DNA of 64,000 nucleotides from Notospermus geniculatus (taxonomy: Eukaryota > Nemertea > Pilidiophora > Heteronemertea > Lineidae): the NCBI GenBank assembly GCA_002633025.1, contig NMRB01000175.1, positions 461,515-525,514 on the forward strand. The letters are read 5' to 3'. The notes beneath the pieces were generated by a model. The model saw only the letters and a list, made by a program, of their open reading frames with translations. It ran no database searches and was not told where the DNA came from. How positions within the stretch are numbered: the stretch's first letter is position 1; the number at the start of each line of letters is the position of its first letter. The translations under genes were made by a program, and so were the position numbers. Of this stretch, positions 48,180-60,170 are shown piece by piece.

Positions 48180-49705
48180 TAGTTCTGCTGCTATTTTTCT
48201 GACATTCTGAAGGTAATGGTAATTGGTTCTCCAAACGAAAGACCAGACGTTGGTGTCATTCTCGTGACACCTCATTGCCAAAACTGCACAAAACCAAAAC
48301 CTGCAAAACGGCATTTTCCTTTCTGAGAATCAAGTCATCTTGATGTAATCTACCGCCCAATTCTTCCCAGCATCTCACGAGAAGAGCATAATTAACTGCG
48401 TGAATGAGAACCGATGATTAAACCAGGACCAATAACGCTGCTGATCTGATAAGGGGTGATGGTGTGGTCACAGTTGATAAACCTCATTAGACAATAGGGA
48501 GCACCATGGATTCAGAGAAGTCAGGAGACTGTACCTCATAAGGATCAGACGCATTGACTAATTTCGTGTCAATAGTCATTAAAGGTGGACTGTCTTGCTG
48601 ATGACCACTGAATGGCGCCAAGAATTAGCAACAAACACACAGGAACATTGATACATGGCTACATCTTGGGATAGCTTTCCTACCTACTGGGTCAAAGAGA
48701 GGAGGAATCAACAGGAGTTGGAAGCAATGCCCAAGCCTCTTTTTTCAGTGTTTGTGTCGAGATTCAGCCCACGGTTATTGAAGCTACACATTTCTTTTTA
48801 AGGCAAATACTCATCACGAGGCAAGATAATGTGGACAGATAGACGGGATGCACCACCTACCTTGACGAATCCTGACGGATAAAGTAACAGATAAATCGGT
48901 CATATGTCTGAATCCTGATCGGAGGAAATCCTCCTTCGCATCAGTCTGAACTGCCACTTGTAGAAAAGATGATATCCAGACAGAGTACAGCGACACAAAG
49001 CAAAGTTGCCCTTCAGTTGTCTCGTTCAGGGCAAACAGTAGCAAAACCCTTCCTATTTGGAAAGTTAATTAATTAAGGAAGTGTGAAAATCAATAGGCTA
49101 GATCTTGGTGCTAATGAGTTATCAATGCTCCTGATCAGTATTAGCTAAGCAATAGCATTGGGTGACCGTGAATGAATCCAGAATCCTTAATCCAGCCCAG
49201 TGTGTCGGGATTATTTGCTGAGCTATGCCGACTCGAGACGTGATGAAGGGAAAGAATGTATTATGAGACTCCGATCCAAGGCGGCATCACTACTTCACTT
49301 GTCCATGAGGTAATGGTATGTATAGCGATACATCTCGAGGAGAGAGAAAGAGATGTATCTTACTGTATATACCCCATTTGCTCTCGATATATTGCTTCTG
49401 ATTGGCTTGAAAAAAATAAAAGATGGGAAAGACGTGGCAATCAACATAGACAAAACAAGCTTCTCAGCAGAGGCAATAAGCCCTCTGGAACTAGCTAGCA
49501 GGAACACTATACAGAAGTTCATCAATCATCACTTGTTCAAACAAGCCACCAGACAGAAGCTAAAAGAAGAGCAACAACCAGTGAATGAGGAGCCACAGAC
49601 ATCCTAAGCAAATCTTTTCCTATTTTCTGGTAAATTCTCAGGATGCAATCTAAGTTGCACGACATACAAAAATCACTGACTTGTTTTTAAGGGTGGGGCT
49701 ACATG
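48180..49705. other. spacer; one unsupported open frame
   Basis: A plus-strand frame at about 49353-49607 ends in a lysine/glutamate-rich tail and includes SPLELASRNTIQKFINHHL, faintly ankyrin-like. It has no recognisable splice acceptor or promoter and is not called. The minus-strand segment at about 48861-48963 has splice-like borders but no recognised protein. Confidence 0.4.
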
Positions 49706-49707
49706 TA

Positions 49708-50668
49708 CACTCATGGTCAAAAATAAATGGACAGCAGTTTTTCTTGAATATCTTCAAAACAATGGGATAGAGAAAATTGGTCCCGACATATATATTAGCA
49801 AATTTTCATGGCTAACTAATGGTATCAACATCGAAAAATTCCGCTGAAATCTGCATTTAACAGAAGGAATTTTGTAAAGGTATGTTTTTTGCTACTTTTT
49901 TATTTGCATGATTTCATTCAAAATTTTTATATCACTGTGTTCTACTCATCGAGGCCTTCCATAATATATCCTAAAATTTCAACTATTCTGTTTAGAAATA
50001 TGATTTTGAGCCACTTTTATCAAAATATTTTTGGCCACACGTTCAACACCATTGACACAGGCCTCTGCACTATTGTGAGTTGTGGTGGTGAATGAAAACT
50101 GAGTGTTGTCATTTCTCTTTCACAATGAGTAAAGAAACCCAGTCTTGGATGAAGGTCGTGTTTGTCATGCAGGGTCAATTTTCATAACAGGCTGCCTCAA
50201 TTCATTGGATTCCTGGTAGTTGACCAATTCACAGCCTGTTGACCCCGTCAATCCCACAAACTATTCAGTGGCCATTGAGTTTTATCTACCAGCATGACCA
50301 TTGGGTTCAAGGGGCTCTGTCAAAGGTGTTGCAAGCATGGGCAACAAAATTTTGATAAAAGTGCCCAAAAATCACATTTCTACACAGAATATTTGAAATA
50401 ACAAGATATAATATGAATGGCCTCGATGAGTAGAACACAGTGATATAAAAATTTTGAATGAAATAGTGCAAATAAGAAAGTAGCAAAAAACATGCCGCTA
50501 CAAAATTCCTTCTGTCAAATGCGGCTTTCAGCAGAATTTTTCGACGCTGATACCATTAGACAGCCAGGAAAATTTGCTACTATATATGTCGGGACCAACT
50601 TTCTCCACCCCCATTCGTTTGGAGATATTCAAGATAAACTGCTGTCCATTTATTTTTGACCATGAGTG
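49708..50668. mobile_element. long inverted-repeat element, 961 bp, TA flanks (Tc1/mariner-like)
   Basis: The ends cactcatggtcaaaaataaa and the exact reverse complement are flanked by TA. Each arm is about 330 bp (49708-50035 and 50340-50668), somewhat diverged from the other. The arms share tggacagcagtt, tcccgacatatat and gtgttctactcatcgaggcc. The loop of about 300 bp has no transposase. The TA duplication and the start fit Tc1/mariner derivatives. Transcripts across it would form a long hairpin. Confidence 0.85.
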
Positions 50669-50669
50669 T

Positions 50670-52475
50670 ACATGTACATGCTATTTGGAACCATCATGAT
50701 CCCTGGTAACAGTGATTTAAGTCTCTGTTATTTTCCTTATCCCTCTGTAAAATGTGTGGAAATACACACAGCGCCAAGGACATTATCTATCCCTCAGCCT
50801 GGGGAAAATCCAGGAATATCCCGAACACATCACGTTCCTAGATATAATCCTTTACCATGTTGACAATGATCGTACAATGACCTGCACCACTCTCCGAAAA
50901 CACACCTTGGTAACCTGTTGCTCCCTACAAGAAATATACCGTCACCCTGGTGGCGGAGATTGCGTTGTAGATAATTCCAGATTTCTGTATNTTCATTATT
51001 CCCAGCCTCCCCCGCCCCCCCCCCAAAAAAAACTAATGGCTGTATAAGGTCAGAACAGATGCTTTTAGTATTTGCCTGTTAACTTTCATCACACAAGCAA
51101 CAATACTGTATGGAGTCAGAAGTCACCACACCAAATGATCATAATGCTTGTGCTCTGCCACTGCACTAGATAGTGCGTAAGTGCATAGCTATTTTTTGAA
51201 CATTCAATTTTCAAATTCATATTCCACCAAAAACGAAAACCCAGAACTAACATCTGATAAATGATGAGAAACTTGTTTGTCTGACAACGACAAGGGCACG
51301 TCTCATACCAAGAAGATCAAACATCATTTTCTTATAATTACATGGTATGGAGTATGGGAATGGGATGGCAAAACATCTCTAGAGGACCAGCCAAGAAATT
51401 AATTATCGATTCCTGGGATTCTGAGCTTAAACAACTCTCTGGTTACAAGATCATGCAGTAATAAAGATGTGACAACTAACTCAATACCGGAGTAAGGTAT
51501 CATCAAGGGTGTGCACAATGGCGTGGGGCATATCCATTAGCACTATCCCTTTTAGGTTTAGTGCAAGAAGGCAAATCAATGCAGAAAAACAATCTGCATA
51601 CAAGACACCAAATTATAAAACAGAGGGTTACAGCTAATTCAGATGCAGCTGAAGGATTATGACGTTAAACACCATCATCAGAGCAAGACAAACCTCAGAC
51701 TGACCAAAGTAATTGCATTGACTTGCACTATAACTTTGTAGTGCACTTCTTTATACCAAGTGCAATTCTTCAAGTAAAGCAACTCTTCAAAACATATTTC
51801 ATAACAGTAACTTACACTGTAACAGTGAAAGTACTGAAGATGCGGTTTCCAAAGCAAAAATCAATAGAATACACTTACCACACCCAGCTGTAGGATTCCA
51901 CTCTTTTCCCTTTTCCAACTTGTAAACCTTTTGCATGTGAAAGAGAAATTCCCAGCGTCACCCAGAGAACGAGCAGCTCCCAGTGTCCTGTACACGTTGA
52001 TTCCTGGAGCGGCGAGAACACTACTAAATTATGCAGATTGGGTCTCTCCAGCTAGCACACTTTTGCAGTAGAGCAGCACGTCTCTTATTGATGAGGGCAA
52101 AACAATGTGCCATTGGTCCTGATCTGGGGACTGTAAGAAGAATTTGTGTGTGTCAGAAGATGTGATTATCATTCCAGTCAGATATACTTCCAGCATTCTC
52201 AATGCAAATCCACAAATTACAAAACTGGTCACAGAAAGATGTAATCATATGAGAGAAACTGATGTAATGACTCGGGTGATTGAAGTATGGTGGAGGCAAT
52301 GTTTTTATTTTATAGCAGTGGTACCAGAAAGAAAGACGAGAAATTTGATGCAACTCACCTGGGTAACAACAGCAAACAGTACATCTAGAAGCTTTCAGCT
52401 TCTGCTTGACAAGAGTGTGCCAGTTTGGCTGCAATGGTTTGTGGCCAAACTATTTAACCAACAACAGAGGTTGAT
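50670..52475. other. spacer without supported gene; splice-like sites on minus strand
   Basis: A lone N at 50991 is followed closely by a C/A homopolymer tract. Minus-strand splice-like sites occur at about 51889 (donor), 52136 (acceptor) and 52356 (donor). The reading frames across them either stop or match no known family, so an untranslated or long non-coding RNA cannot be separated from chance. Confidence 0.4.
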
Positions 52476-52800
52476 ATGGGTGCATGGGTAGTATTGTACC
52501 CCTACACAGAAACCATTATCATGGTGTAAGCTACAGGTTTCAACTGCAGGAGAAGCTGATATGGGTGCATGGGTAGTATTGTACCCCTATACAGAAACCA
52601 TTGTCGTTGTCTACAGGTTTCAACTGCATGAGAAGCTGTTATGGGTGCATGGGTAATATTGTGTATCCCTACACAGAAACCATTGTCATAGTGTAAGCTA
52701 CAGGTTTCAACTGTGCAGGAGAAGTTGATATGGGTTAATGGATAGTACTGTACCAACACACAGAAACTGCTGTCATAATGTTGTAAGCTACAAGTACAAA
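52476..52800. repeat. minisatellite, about 80-85-bp unit, about 4 copies
   Basis: Units share tatgggtgcatgggtagta, ttgtacccct, acacagaaaccatt and gctacaggtttcaactgca. Divergence and small indels increase towards the right end. Minus-strand open frames across it are repeat translations. Confidence 0.85.
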
Positions 52801-54429
52801 GTTTCAATCTACTGCTACATGCATTGGAACACAATGCCAAAATTCAACAGTGGCAGGACAGAGGGAGCATTGGCAACATTTATGTTTACATATGAATAAA
52901 ATGCCAAATATATATTGGTATGGATGAGAGAGAGACAACACTGAACATGAATATTATACAAGACATTAACAATGACACAATGAGACAGACAGATTTTATT
53001 TCACATCACTCAGCATGAATATAATCAGTAATGATATGTATTCCTGTGACAAAAAACAATGGTATGGATGAGAGAGACAGCTTGACATTATTCAACATAA
53101 AAATGCAAGTAAGCAAAACCAAAAGCAATGGAATAGATGCGAGAGACATTTGACAACATTCAACAATCATGAATATAATTATATATATGTTTATTAATAC
53201 TCTTGGTACAACAGTACAAGTTCTGTGAGCGTGCAAGGTGCAGAAGTGCAACCCAAAGAAGTACATGTATAAGTGGCATAAGTGAGAAAAAAATCATGGC
53301 AAGAAGATATACATGTATTCCATATTATAAACATTGTAACATTTGTAGGCCTACATAAACCTGACAAAATAAAAGAAGCAATAAAAGAAAGAACCCAGAC
53401 ATTGATTTTAAACTTGTCTTTATTTCCAATAGCATTATTTATACTTACCCAAGGTGCATGTGACAACATGCAAAACCAAGAGAACTGTTTATTCTTGCCA
53501 AGCTGCAAATCTCTGAAGCTGAGACTTGAAGCAGAAGCTGGGATTTGAAGCAAGCTGGACATTTAGGCTAACGCTGAAAAACACAAAGAAATAAGAAAAA
53601 AATGTTTGGTAATGGCATCATGATCTCATAGTAAAAGTAAGAGAAGGAAAATCATTGAAAAACATGACGTAGAGGAAGGGTGCCCATCATCATACCTTGT
53701 TTCTTTCACCTAAGGGACCTAGGCCTATAGGCTTATTGGGCATAGGCCAGTCCAACATGATTGACATGAAGCCTGGGAATATTAAGCCTACCCATCACAA
53801 GGCTGAGCCAACCATATCTGGGCCCCCAAGGCTAAATGCCTCTGCATTCAGGGACGAAGTCCTACTTGGGGGCGGGGGGGGGGCTCCTATAGACCCACTG
53901 ATGTTGATCAGGCACCGTGCTAGGCCTAATAGAGATGATAGATGTCTTGCCCAGACATTTCTTTTTGGTTTGGCAATTAGCTTGACCCCCTAGGCCTACT
54001 GGGTTATCCAGCTGTTTCCACTGACATACTACCAACCCACAATGGCCTCGGTGGCACACTCTGGAAGATAACTTTCTGGCCAACACTCAGGCCAAATTAG
54101 CTTACCATAGTAGCGTAGCCTTCTATCAAATCACCAGGTCTATGTAGCTAATCACCATTACCATCTACGAAATCATAGTCCTAGTTAGCTATGACAGGTC
54201 CATGACAGCCTACCACTCTATACCTAATTACATGTACTTAGGCCTAGACCTGTAACATACCTGGCAACAGTTATGCTAGCCTTGCAACAGAAATCCCTTT
54301 GGATAAATCAGTGGGCCTACACTACAGGACTGTCATTACCCACACAAAGAATGCCAACGCAGAAAAACTAAGAGGGATATATCAATAGGCCTAGCCAAGG
54401 TGCAATATATTACTTACCAGCCAATAAAA

Positions 54430-54522
54430 AATATGAAATAGAAATCGAATTTCTAAGGTGAAAGACATTGCTTCCTACCAGAATCGAACCCACGGACCCT
54501 CGCATAAGGCATAGAGGGTCAA
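54430..54522 (-). mobile_element. tRNA-derived SINE, 5'-truncated copy with target duplication
   Basis: The minus strand carries ggttcgattct (plus 54480-54490), matching the RNA polymerase III B box GGTTCGANTCC with one mismatch. It is preceded by gcgagggtccgtgg and followed by caccttagaaattcg. The insertion is flanked by accagccaataaaa on both sides (about 54416-54429 and 54524-54537), a retroposition-type duplication. The A-box half is missing. The body matches the copy at 56148-56266. Confidence 0.8.
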
Positions 54523-55080
54523 TACCAGCCAATAAAAGATGCAAAGTTTGATATGCTGACAGTGGAGACACCTGGATAACTTAGCAGGCCTAAGGGGCCA
54601 CACACTCGCCAAACCAAAAAGAAATGTCATGGCATGCAAGATATCTATCAGTTCTGTTAGGCCTAGCCTACTATTGGAGGCCATTCTGGCCACTACAGCA
54701 GTCCTTCAGAAGGATGAATGGAGAAGTATACCAATGTCATGGGCCGCCTTGTTCCATCACCGGAAGAATCCACCATACCAAGCAAGGCCAAAGCAGAAGC
54801 CTTTTTTGTAGGCTGGCCAAGGTGATGTGTCAGGATTGGAACTCAAAATTCAAATCTATTGGAGTGATGTCGTTAATTCAAACACTGGGCCTATTATGAA
54901 AAGGAGGGACATTTTCGGAAATGTCCCATTCTCAATCATGTCAATGCATGAAGTTTTCCTCGCCATTGTAGCCCTACACCATGTTCACAGTTGACCAAGC
55001 CGACCTGGCCTGGGCCATCAGCACCTTGCACTCAAATTACATGTAACAAAGGAGTGCCAGCAGTGAACTGAAAAAATCCA

Positions 55081-55224
55081 GGGACCTTATTCACAAAGCC
55101 CCCGTAGCTTTAAGGATACGCAAATCCTTTGTCAGGCTGATAGCGAACAATAGATTGTCCGCAAAAGGACAATAGTTTGCGCACTACCGTATTAAAGTTA
55201 CGGGAGCTTCGTGAATAAGGTCCC
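55081..55224. repeat. MITE, family GGGACCTTATTCAC
   Basis: The ends gggaccttattcacaaagc and gcttcgtgaataaggtccc are near-perfect inverted repeats. The same family occurs at about 21440-21533 and 21578-21680 in copy A and, partly, at 26454-26525 in copy B, with shared internal words such as ggctgata and gaacaatag. Non-coding. Confidence 0.8.
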
Positions 55225-56147
55225 AGAAGTCATGAAGTGCACTGGCCTGTGGTCAAAAGAAGAGGCCAAGCTGGCCCACTCGAACATTCACGCCACGCAA
55301 GAAGACGCGACCATGTACTGTAGGCCTAATGAGTAATGCATGAATGGCGACATGTTTGTGAAACCCGAGCAGTGCATGATCATGAAATTTAGAAAACCGT
55401 AAAAACACTCAGTAACCCAAAATTTCGCATCGTTTGGTATATATCTCCCTTCTTGAGGTTCTTAACCTCTCATCTTCTTCAAAACTGGGGGTTGAAAGAC
55501 CGATTTTATCTGGGAAAACTGTGATGAAACGGGGATGATGAAAAGAATGAAAATGTCGTCTTCAAAGAACGCGCATGGGACGCGTGGACCAATAGGAGGA
55601 TACATTGTAAAACGGGTTGGTCGAAAATGAGGAACCGGGCATCTTGAACTGCTGCCACGGCGATTTATCAAGTTAACTCGTTCTGCTGAATAAGGCCTAT
55701 TTTTGTTGTGTGATTTTGGGCAACTTCGTAGTGACCCTTCGTAGTAGGCTAGATCTCTCACCTGCCCCCAGCCCACCCATAAGTCCATCAGGTCCCCTGT
55801 TAACAAATTCCATTTGATTTTGGCGCGGTGCAGCCGACTAATTGGAGCATCAACCGCGCTTATTGCCAAAAGACGGCGGCAACGTTCTAGCAGACCAATA
55901 TAATAGAAAATTCTCCCGATTGGTGGTCAGTCAANAGGATTGTGAAGTGCTTCGGGTCATCCTCGGCCTCTTTACAAGGGAAATAGTGTGTGACCTGTTT
56001 GTGATCGACCTCATGGGTGTCTGGTACCAGCTCCATCCGGGTCAACACACAGAAATGGCCATCATCCTTTGACGTCCGCGGCAGGGGGACTAACCTTTCC
56101 TCCCTACATCAAAATGAAACTTATCTAAGCTTGTATCATACACGAAG

Positions 56148-56266
56148 GACAAGAAATAATAACGGGCTTCTAAGGTGAAAGACTGCTTCTGTACCGGACT
56201 CGAAACCACGGACCCTCGCATTAGGCATCAATCACCAGCACTCAGGGGCAGCACGCCTTAACCACT
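56148..56266 (-). mobile_element. tRNA-derived SINE, longer copy with both promoter boxes
   Basis: The minus strand has A box tggttaaggcg (plus 56254-56264), which fits TRGYNNANNNG. About 50 bp downstream comes a B-box-like ggtttcgagtcc (plus 56196-56207) with one extra T. The gtggttaaggcg context resembles tRNA-Ser/Leu D arms. The 3' body (gtctttcaccttagaagcc) matches the copy at 54430-54522. It cannot fold as a normal tRNA, so it is a SINE rather than a gene. Its 5' end abuts the tandem array at 56267. Confidence 0.8.
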
Positions 56267-56830
56267 AGTATGAACCCTTTTAGATTTCCTGATCACCATA
56301 GGTAAAACCAAAAATTACGACACTGCACTCTTGGCGTGAGTATGAACCCTTTTAGATTACCTGACCGCCACACGTAAAACCAAAAATAACGACACAACAC
56401 TTGAGGAAGGTACAATGTATGAACCTTTTACCTGACCGCCATACGTAAAAACAAAAATTACGACACTGCACTTGGCGTGAGTATGAACCCTTTTAGATTA
56501 CCTGACCACCATACGTAAAAACAAAAATTACGACACTGCCCTTGGAGTGAGTAACAGAAGAATTACGACAACGTACTTGGCGTGAGTATGAACCCTTTTA
56601 GATTTCCTGAACACCATACATAAAACCAAAAATTACGACACAGCACTTGGCGCGAGTATGAACCCTTACAGCTTACCATACGTAAAACCAGAATAAATAT
56701 AAAACTGCACTTGGCGTGAGTATGAACTCCTGAAGATTTAACTTAGCCAACTTACGTAAAACCCGAAGAATTATGGACATCCACTGGACGTAAATATGAA
56801 ACCTAGATAATCTGGCTACGTAAAACCAGA
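56267..56830. repeat. minisatellite, about 70-bp unit, about 8 copies
   Basis: The unit contains gagtatgaacccttttagat, tacctgaccgccatacgtaa, aaccaaaaattacgacact and gcacttggcgt. Unit spacing is about 63-77 bp, with one partial unit near 56545. Divergence grows towards the right end, nearest the peptide gene. It begins exactly at the 5' end of the SINE. Confidence 0.9.
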
Positions 56831-56925
56831 AAAATTAATTTACAGAAGTAGGAAAATTGGAAAACTGGCCGTAACTAAAGGCGAAAAACGGTCAAACCCC
56901 TTATGAAGCAATCCCTTGTCCCTCT

Positions 56926-57150
56926 TCAGCCCTTTTCTGAACATTTCGCCATCACCTCCAACAATTTTTTCACATACCTATCATCATAGTTGGCATCTGA
57001 GTAATTATCCTCGTATGTGGCTTTATTTCTATGATGTTCCTTTCGTTCGTGTGACTTGTTTTGTCTGTGCTCATCCAAAGTCCTTTTAGATATCGCCTGG
57101 CTTACCACCAGCGATATTAAGAGAACCCGCAAAAGCGGGGATATACCCAT
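56926..57150 (-). CDS. small secreted peptide precursor, 74 aa, unknown family
   Basis: The start is the ATG at 57150-57148 in an aaccATGgg context, a strong Kozak match; a TTG lies three codons upstream. Residues 1 to about 21 (MGISPLLRVLLISLVVSQAI) form a clear signal peptide, followed directly by a KR dibasic site. The rest is short, hydrophilic and His/Lys/Glu/Asp-rich, with sequons NKS and NYS, a YEDNYSDANYDDRY stretch, a KK pair and a single cysteine near the end (AKCSEKG, then stop). A TATA box lies about 135 bp upstream. It could be a neuropeptide or other secreted peptide, but I do not recognise the family. A donor-like GGTAAG inside the signal peptide means splicing cannot be excluded. 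Confidence 0.6.
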   Translation of the reverse strand: MGISPLLRVLLISLVVSQAISKRTLDEHRQNKSHERKEHHRNKATYEDNYSDANYDDRYVKKLLEVMAKCSEKG

Positions 57151-57286
57151 GGTTCTCAAAATCAGCTATCTCGCCTTGTTGAAATCTCCCTGAATTTACA
57201 CGATGTCGTGAAAATGCGAGAAAGCCTCCAGCAGCTTTAGTGTTCGAGCTGGCGAAGCGCTGTGACATATGGCAGGGTGTGGTGCC

Positions 57287-57292
57287 TTTATA
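57287..57292 (-). promoter_or_regulatory. TATA box of the secreted-peptide gene
   Basis: The minus strand reads TGATATAAAGG. Transcription starting 25-30 bp downstream would give a 5' leader of roughly 110 nt before the ATG at 57150. Placement and orientation fit a compact TATA promoter, but no start-site data are available. Confidence 0.5.
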
Positions 57293-57300
57293 TCAAGTAG

Positions 57301-60170
57301 GCCTAGGCCTGGCTATGGCACCCTATAGATCGGTATTGGGTGTCAAACAAACATGTGGTCAAGGAGTGTAGGGGGAGGAGATGGCGGGCATATCACGTAG
57401 AAAGTCAATGAAAAGTACATGTACCTCTAGTTTGAACAAATATCACCCCCTCCCCATAGGAAAGGGTACACAGAATTCAGAATCTAAAAACCAATAACTT
57501 TTAAAAGCAATATCGCCTCGCCCTCTAAAAGCGCTTCAAATTCTGACTCCAATATTTCGTCGATAAAGATGGGCGTTGGAATAGATAAAAATGGACTTAA
57601 CGATAGTGTGAATTTTTCTGATAGGTCACCTGAATGCCACATTGAAAAAGTCCTTTTGCAAAAACGTCTTCCTCGGAGTCAAGGTAATGTTGGCTTACTT
57701 TCAGTGTGAATGTTGAATGAAGAATCAGTTGCCATGATGAAAGAAACCTGTGTTTGACAACCATGTTTACTAAGGAAGGATTACGCTCTCTGGTTGCTGC
57801 TGAGCAGCAGAAGGAATGCGACTCAATCTGGGAAACCAGGCACAACCTTCCAAGGGAGAAAGTGAAGTAGTTACTTCAATGATTAGACCGCAAGATTCAT
57901 ATCAACTTTGCTGTATACAGCGACAAGAGAAGTTATTCGTCAACAATGAGTTGATAACCAAATTGCCATATAGATGAGTTTCGCTAGCAGCCATCTTGCC
58001 AAAATTAGGTCATCACCATGGGAATTTTCTACCAGAGTGACAGATGATTGGTTCTCTCATCCCCAGTGGGGGATGTCACCATGACGATGACCTAGTTTTG
58101 GCAAGATGGCTGCTAGCAACACCATTGTGACGAACCGTGCCAATGACCAGAGACTCGTGCCTGGTTATCCGTGATTGGGTCAAAAATGTAAACTGTCAGA
58201 GAACGTGATTGCATCAGCAGCCCCTCGTGCACCTCATCGGCTTTCCTACAACGATATTGACCCTTGGCAACAAAACTACAGAATCAGCAAAACTCAAACA
58301 ACAACAGCTGGTGAAGTACTTGTTCCTTACTGACGTGTGGTTAATATATTGGACCCACTGGATCAAAGATCAATTATACAAATTTAAACGGCTGAGATTT
58401 GATCCCTCTTCCAATATTTTCACCAATAGTTAGACTCGACCTGTTGAAGGTGCCTGTTCGTGTATGTCAACTCTTTATGTTACCAAGAAGCAGAAATCAG
58501 TTGCTGTAATTTTGGCTCAGTTTAATTTGTACCAGTGAAGTACAGGTGTGACGTTTTTCAGTGTCGCCCCTGTGCCAGTGTGACATACAATAGATTGACG
58601 GAATAAGGCGCGACTTGACAATGAGCGACACACAGAGAAAGAGCAAGTCTGTTTCCCAGTCTGTTTCAAATGGGAGGCACCCAGAAAATTTGCAACACTG
58701 AAAACCATTACACTTTGTAGTCCGAAAGGAGGCTTAGCTCGCAGGGTACGATGATAACCAAGTCCCTCGGTCCTACATGTACACTCAAGCGGGCATGTCG
58801 CCTCTCGGCGGACACCTGGAACACCGACGACGCTGTGAATCAGACTTTGCTGGTATCCGATGAGTCACATTACGCTGAAACATGTTCCATTAGCCGATAC
58901 TGGTGACGCCAGCCTGAGTTTGCCCTTCGTTAAATTAGTTTTACATGTCAAACGCACACGGGCCTTCATGAGAAAAAAATATTTGTTCTTGTACACTAAG
59001 CAAATAATCCTATCAATGAATTCTCAAAATATCAATAAAAAGACGGAAAAAGCAAGCAAAGATTGGGATGACATGGCGTCAGGAAAATTCATTTGAAAGT
59101 CCAAACCAATTATAGGTAATAACACAAAAAGAATTTGCTTGGGTTTAAGAAAGGTAAACTATACGCAGTCTAGGAATTGCCGTCGATTTTACTGTCAGAC
59201 TGTGGGTTTTTACCATCTTCAATGGATCCGCCTTGGTCTGCGGCCCATCTCCGGGCAGACCATGCACGAAATCGAAACGAACTTTTAGACCACCATGAGG
59301 AAGAAGTTTCTATTGATTAAAATCAACTGGGAACCCATTTTTTAGTCTATAATTTTCCAATGTTGATTTTCCCTAAAAAATGTCGATTCAAGATTTGGTA
59401 ACTCCAGGAACCTACGCAGTTAGAACCATATGCTAAAATCAAATACATACGAATTGATTTGCTGTAACGAGATCAGATGTCGTAGGGCCTGTTGCGGGTA
59501 ACCGTGATTGGCCGCAGCACGAAGACTATTCATGCTCTGAGCACGTGAACTTCGTTAGGCATACTTTCCAACGCATGTGTATTTAAAGGGCCGGTAGAAA
59601 TTTTTCTGGCCTTTCCAAGACAGGTTTCTTGGCAACGAGAATACTCCTGAAGCGGTGGGCATGACGCACAGCGGAAGCGCCTTGAGCAACCTGCAAACTG
59701 CCGCCACTTGGAGGCGCTGTGAGCGGTTGTACTGCCCCTCCTTTTTGACGCTTCCTCCCTATTGCACTGTCGTCCCCCAAACAAAAGATTCGAGAAAAGT
59801 GTGTTGTGTAACCAATTATAGACCTTTCCAACAAAGATGGTGGCCTACTACATGTAGTTCTCGCACATGACGTCGTGGCCATTCATTGTCCAAACATGAT
59901 GTAACACTACCAAACGCTTCCTACAGACAAAATTTTACCTAACCTTTTGTGCCCGTGGCCCACTTAACAGCTTAGCGTGCCAGCGGCAGTTGAGTGGTAT
60001 CAAGCTTCTGATGATGGTGACGATTGTTAGACCACCATCTTTGTCGTTGTCGGAAATGTCTATAGGCGAACTCCGTATGATCCACATGACCTACAGATCA
60101 TTGTGCATGGCCCACTGGACTGGCTTCTTCATGTGGAAAAGAGAGTATCTGCACAGAACACCAACAGGTA
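57301..60170. other. spacer with one foldback; no supported gene
   Basis: Short open frames on both strands overlap each other at 59530-59880 in moderately GC-rich sequence, but none has a recognisable domain. The one structured element noted is the foldback at 57983-58117. Confidence 0.45.
57983..58117. repeat. foldback with 32-bp arms
   Basis: The left arm starts gctagcagccatcttgccaa and runs on through aattaggtcatc. The right arm ends ttggcaagatggctgctagc. Pairing is almost complete, and the loop is about 70 bp. The target duplication is unclear. Confidence 0.8.

Noticed and set aside
48861-48963. Minus-strand segment with acceptor ttttctacaag and donor CAAG|GTAGG, considered as the missing first transporter exon.
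   Set aside because: The phase does not match the phase-0 acceptor at 4162, and the sequence has no similarity to transporter N-termini.
49353-49607. Plus-strand open frame of 84 codons with SPLELASRNTIQKFINHHL, faintly ankyrin-like.
   Set aside because: Only one weak half-motif, no second repeat, no clear acceptor or promoter.
51889-52434. Chain of splice-like sites on the minus strand with short open frames (LVKQKLKASRCTVC; LLVLWVTLGISLSHAKGL).
   Set aside because: No in-frame ATG and stops when joined in the required phase; cannot be separated from chance or an untranslated RNA.
56163-56266. Minus-strand tRNA-Ser/Leu-like gene.
   Set aside because: Only A- and B-box-like parts fit; acceptor and anticodon arms do not fold, and a related truncated copy with target duplication lies nearby, so it is a SINE.
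59530-59882. Overlapping open frames on both strands in a GC-richer patch.
   Set aside because: No domain, and several frames are open together, which reflects composition rather than coding.
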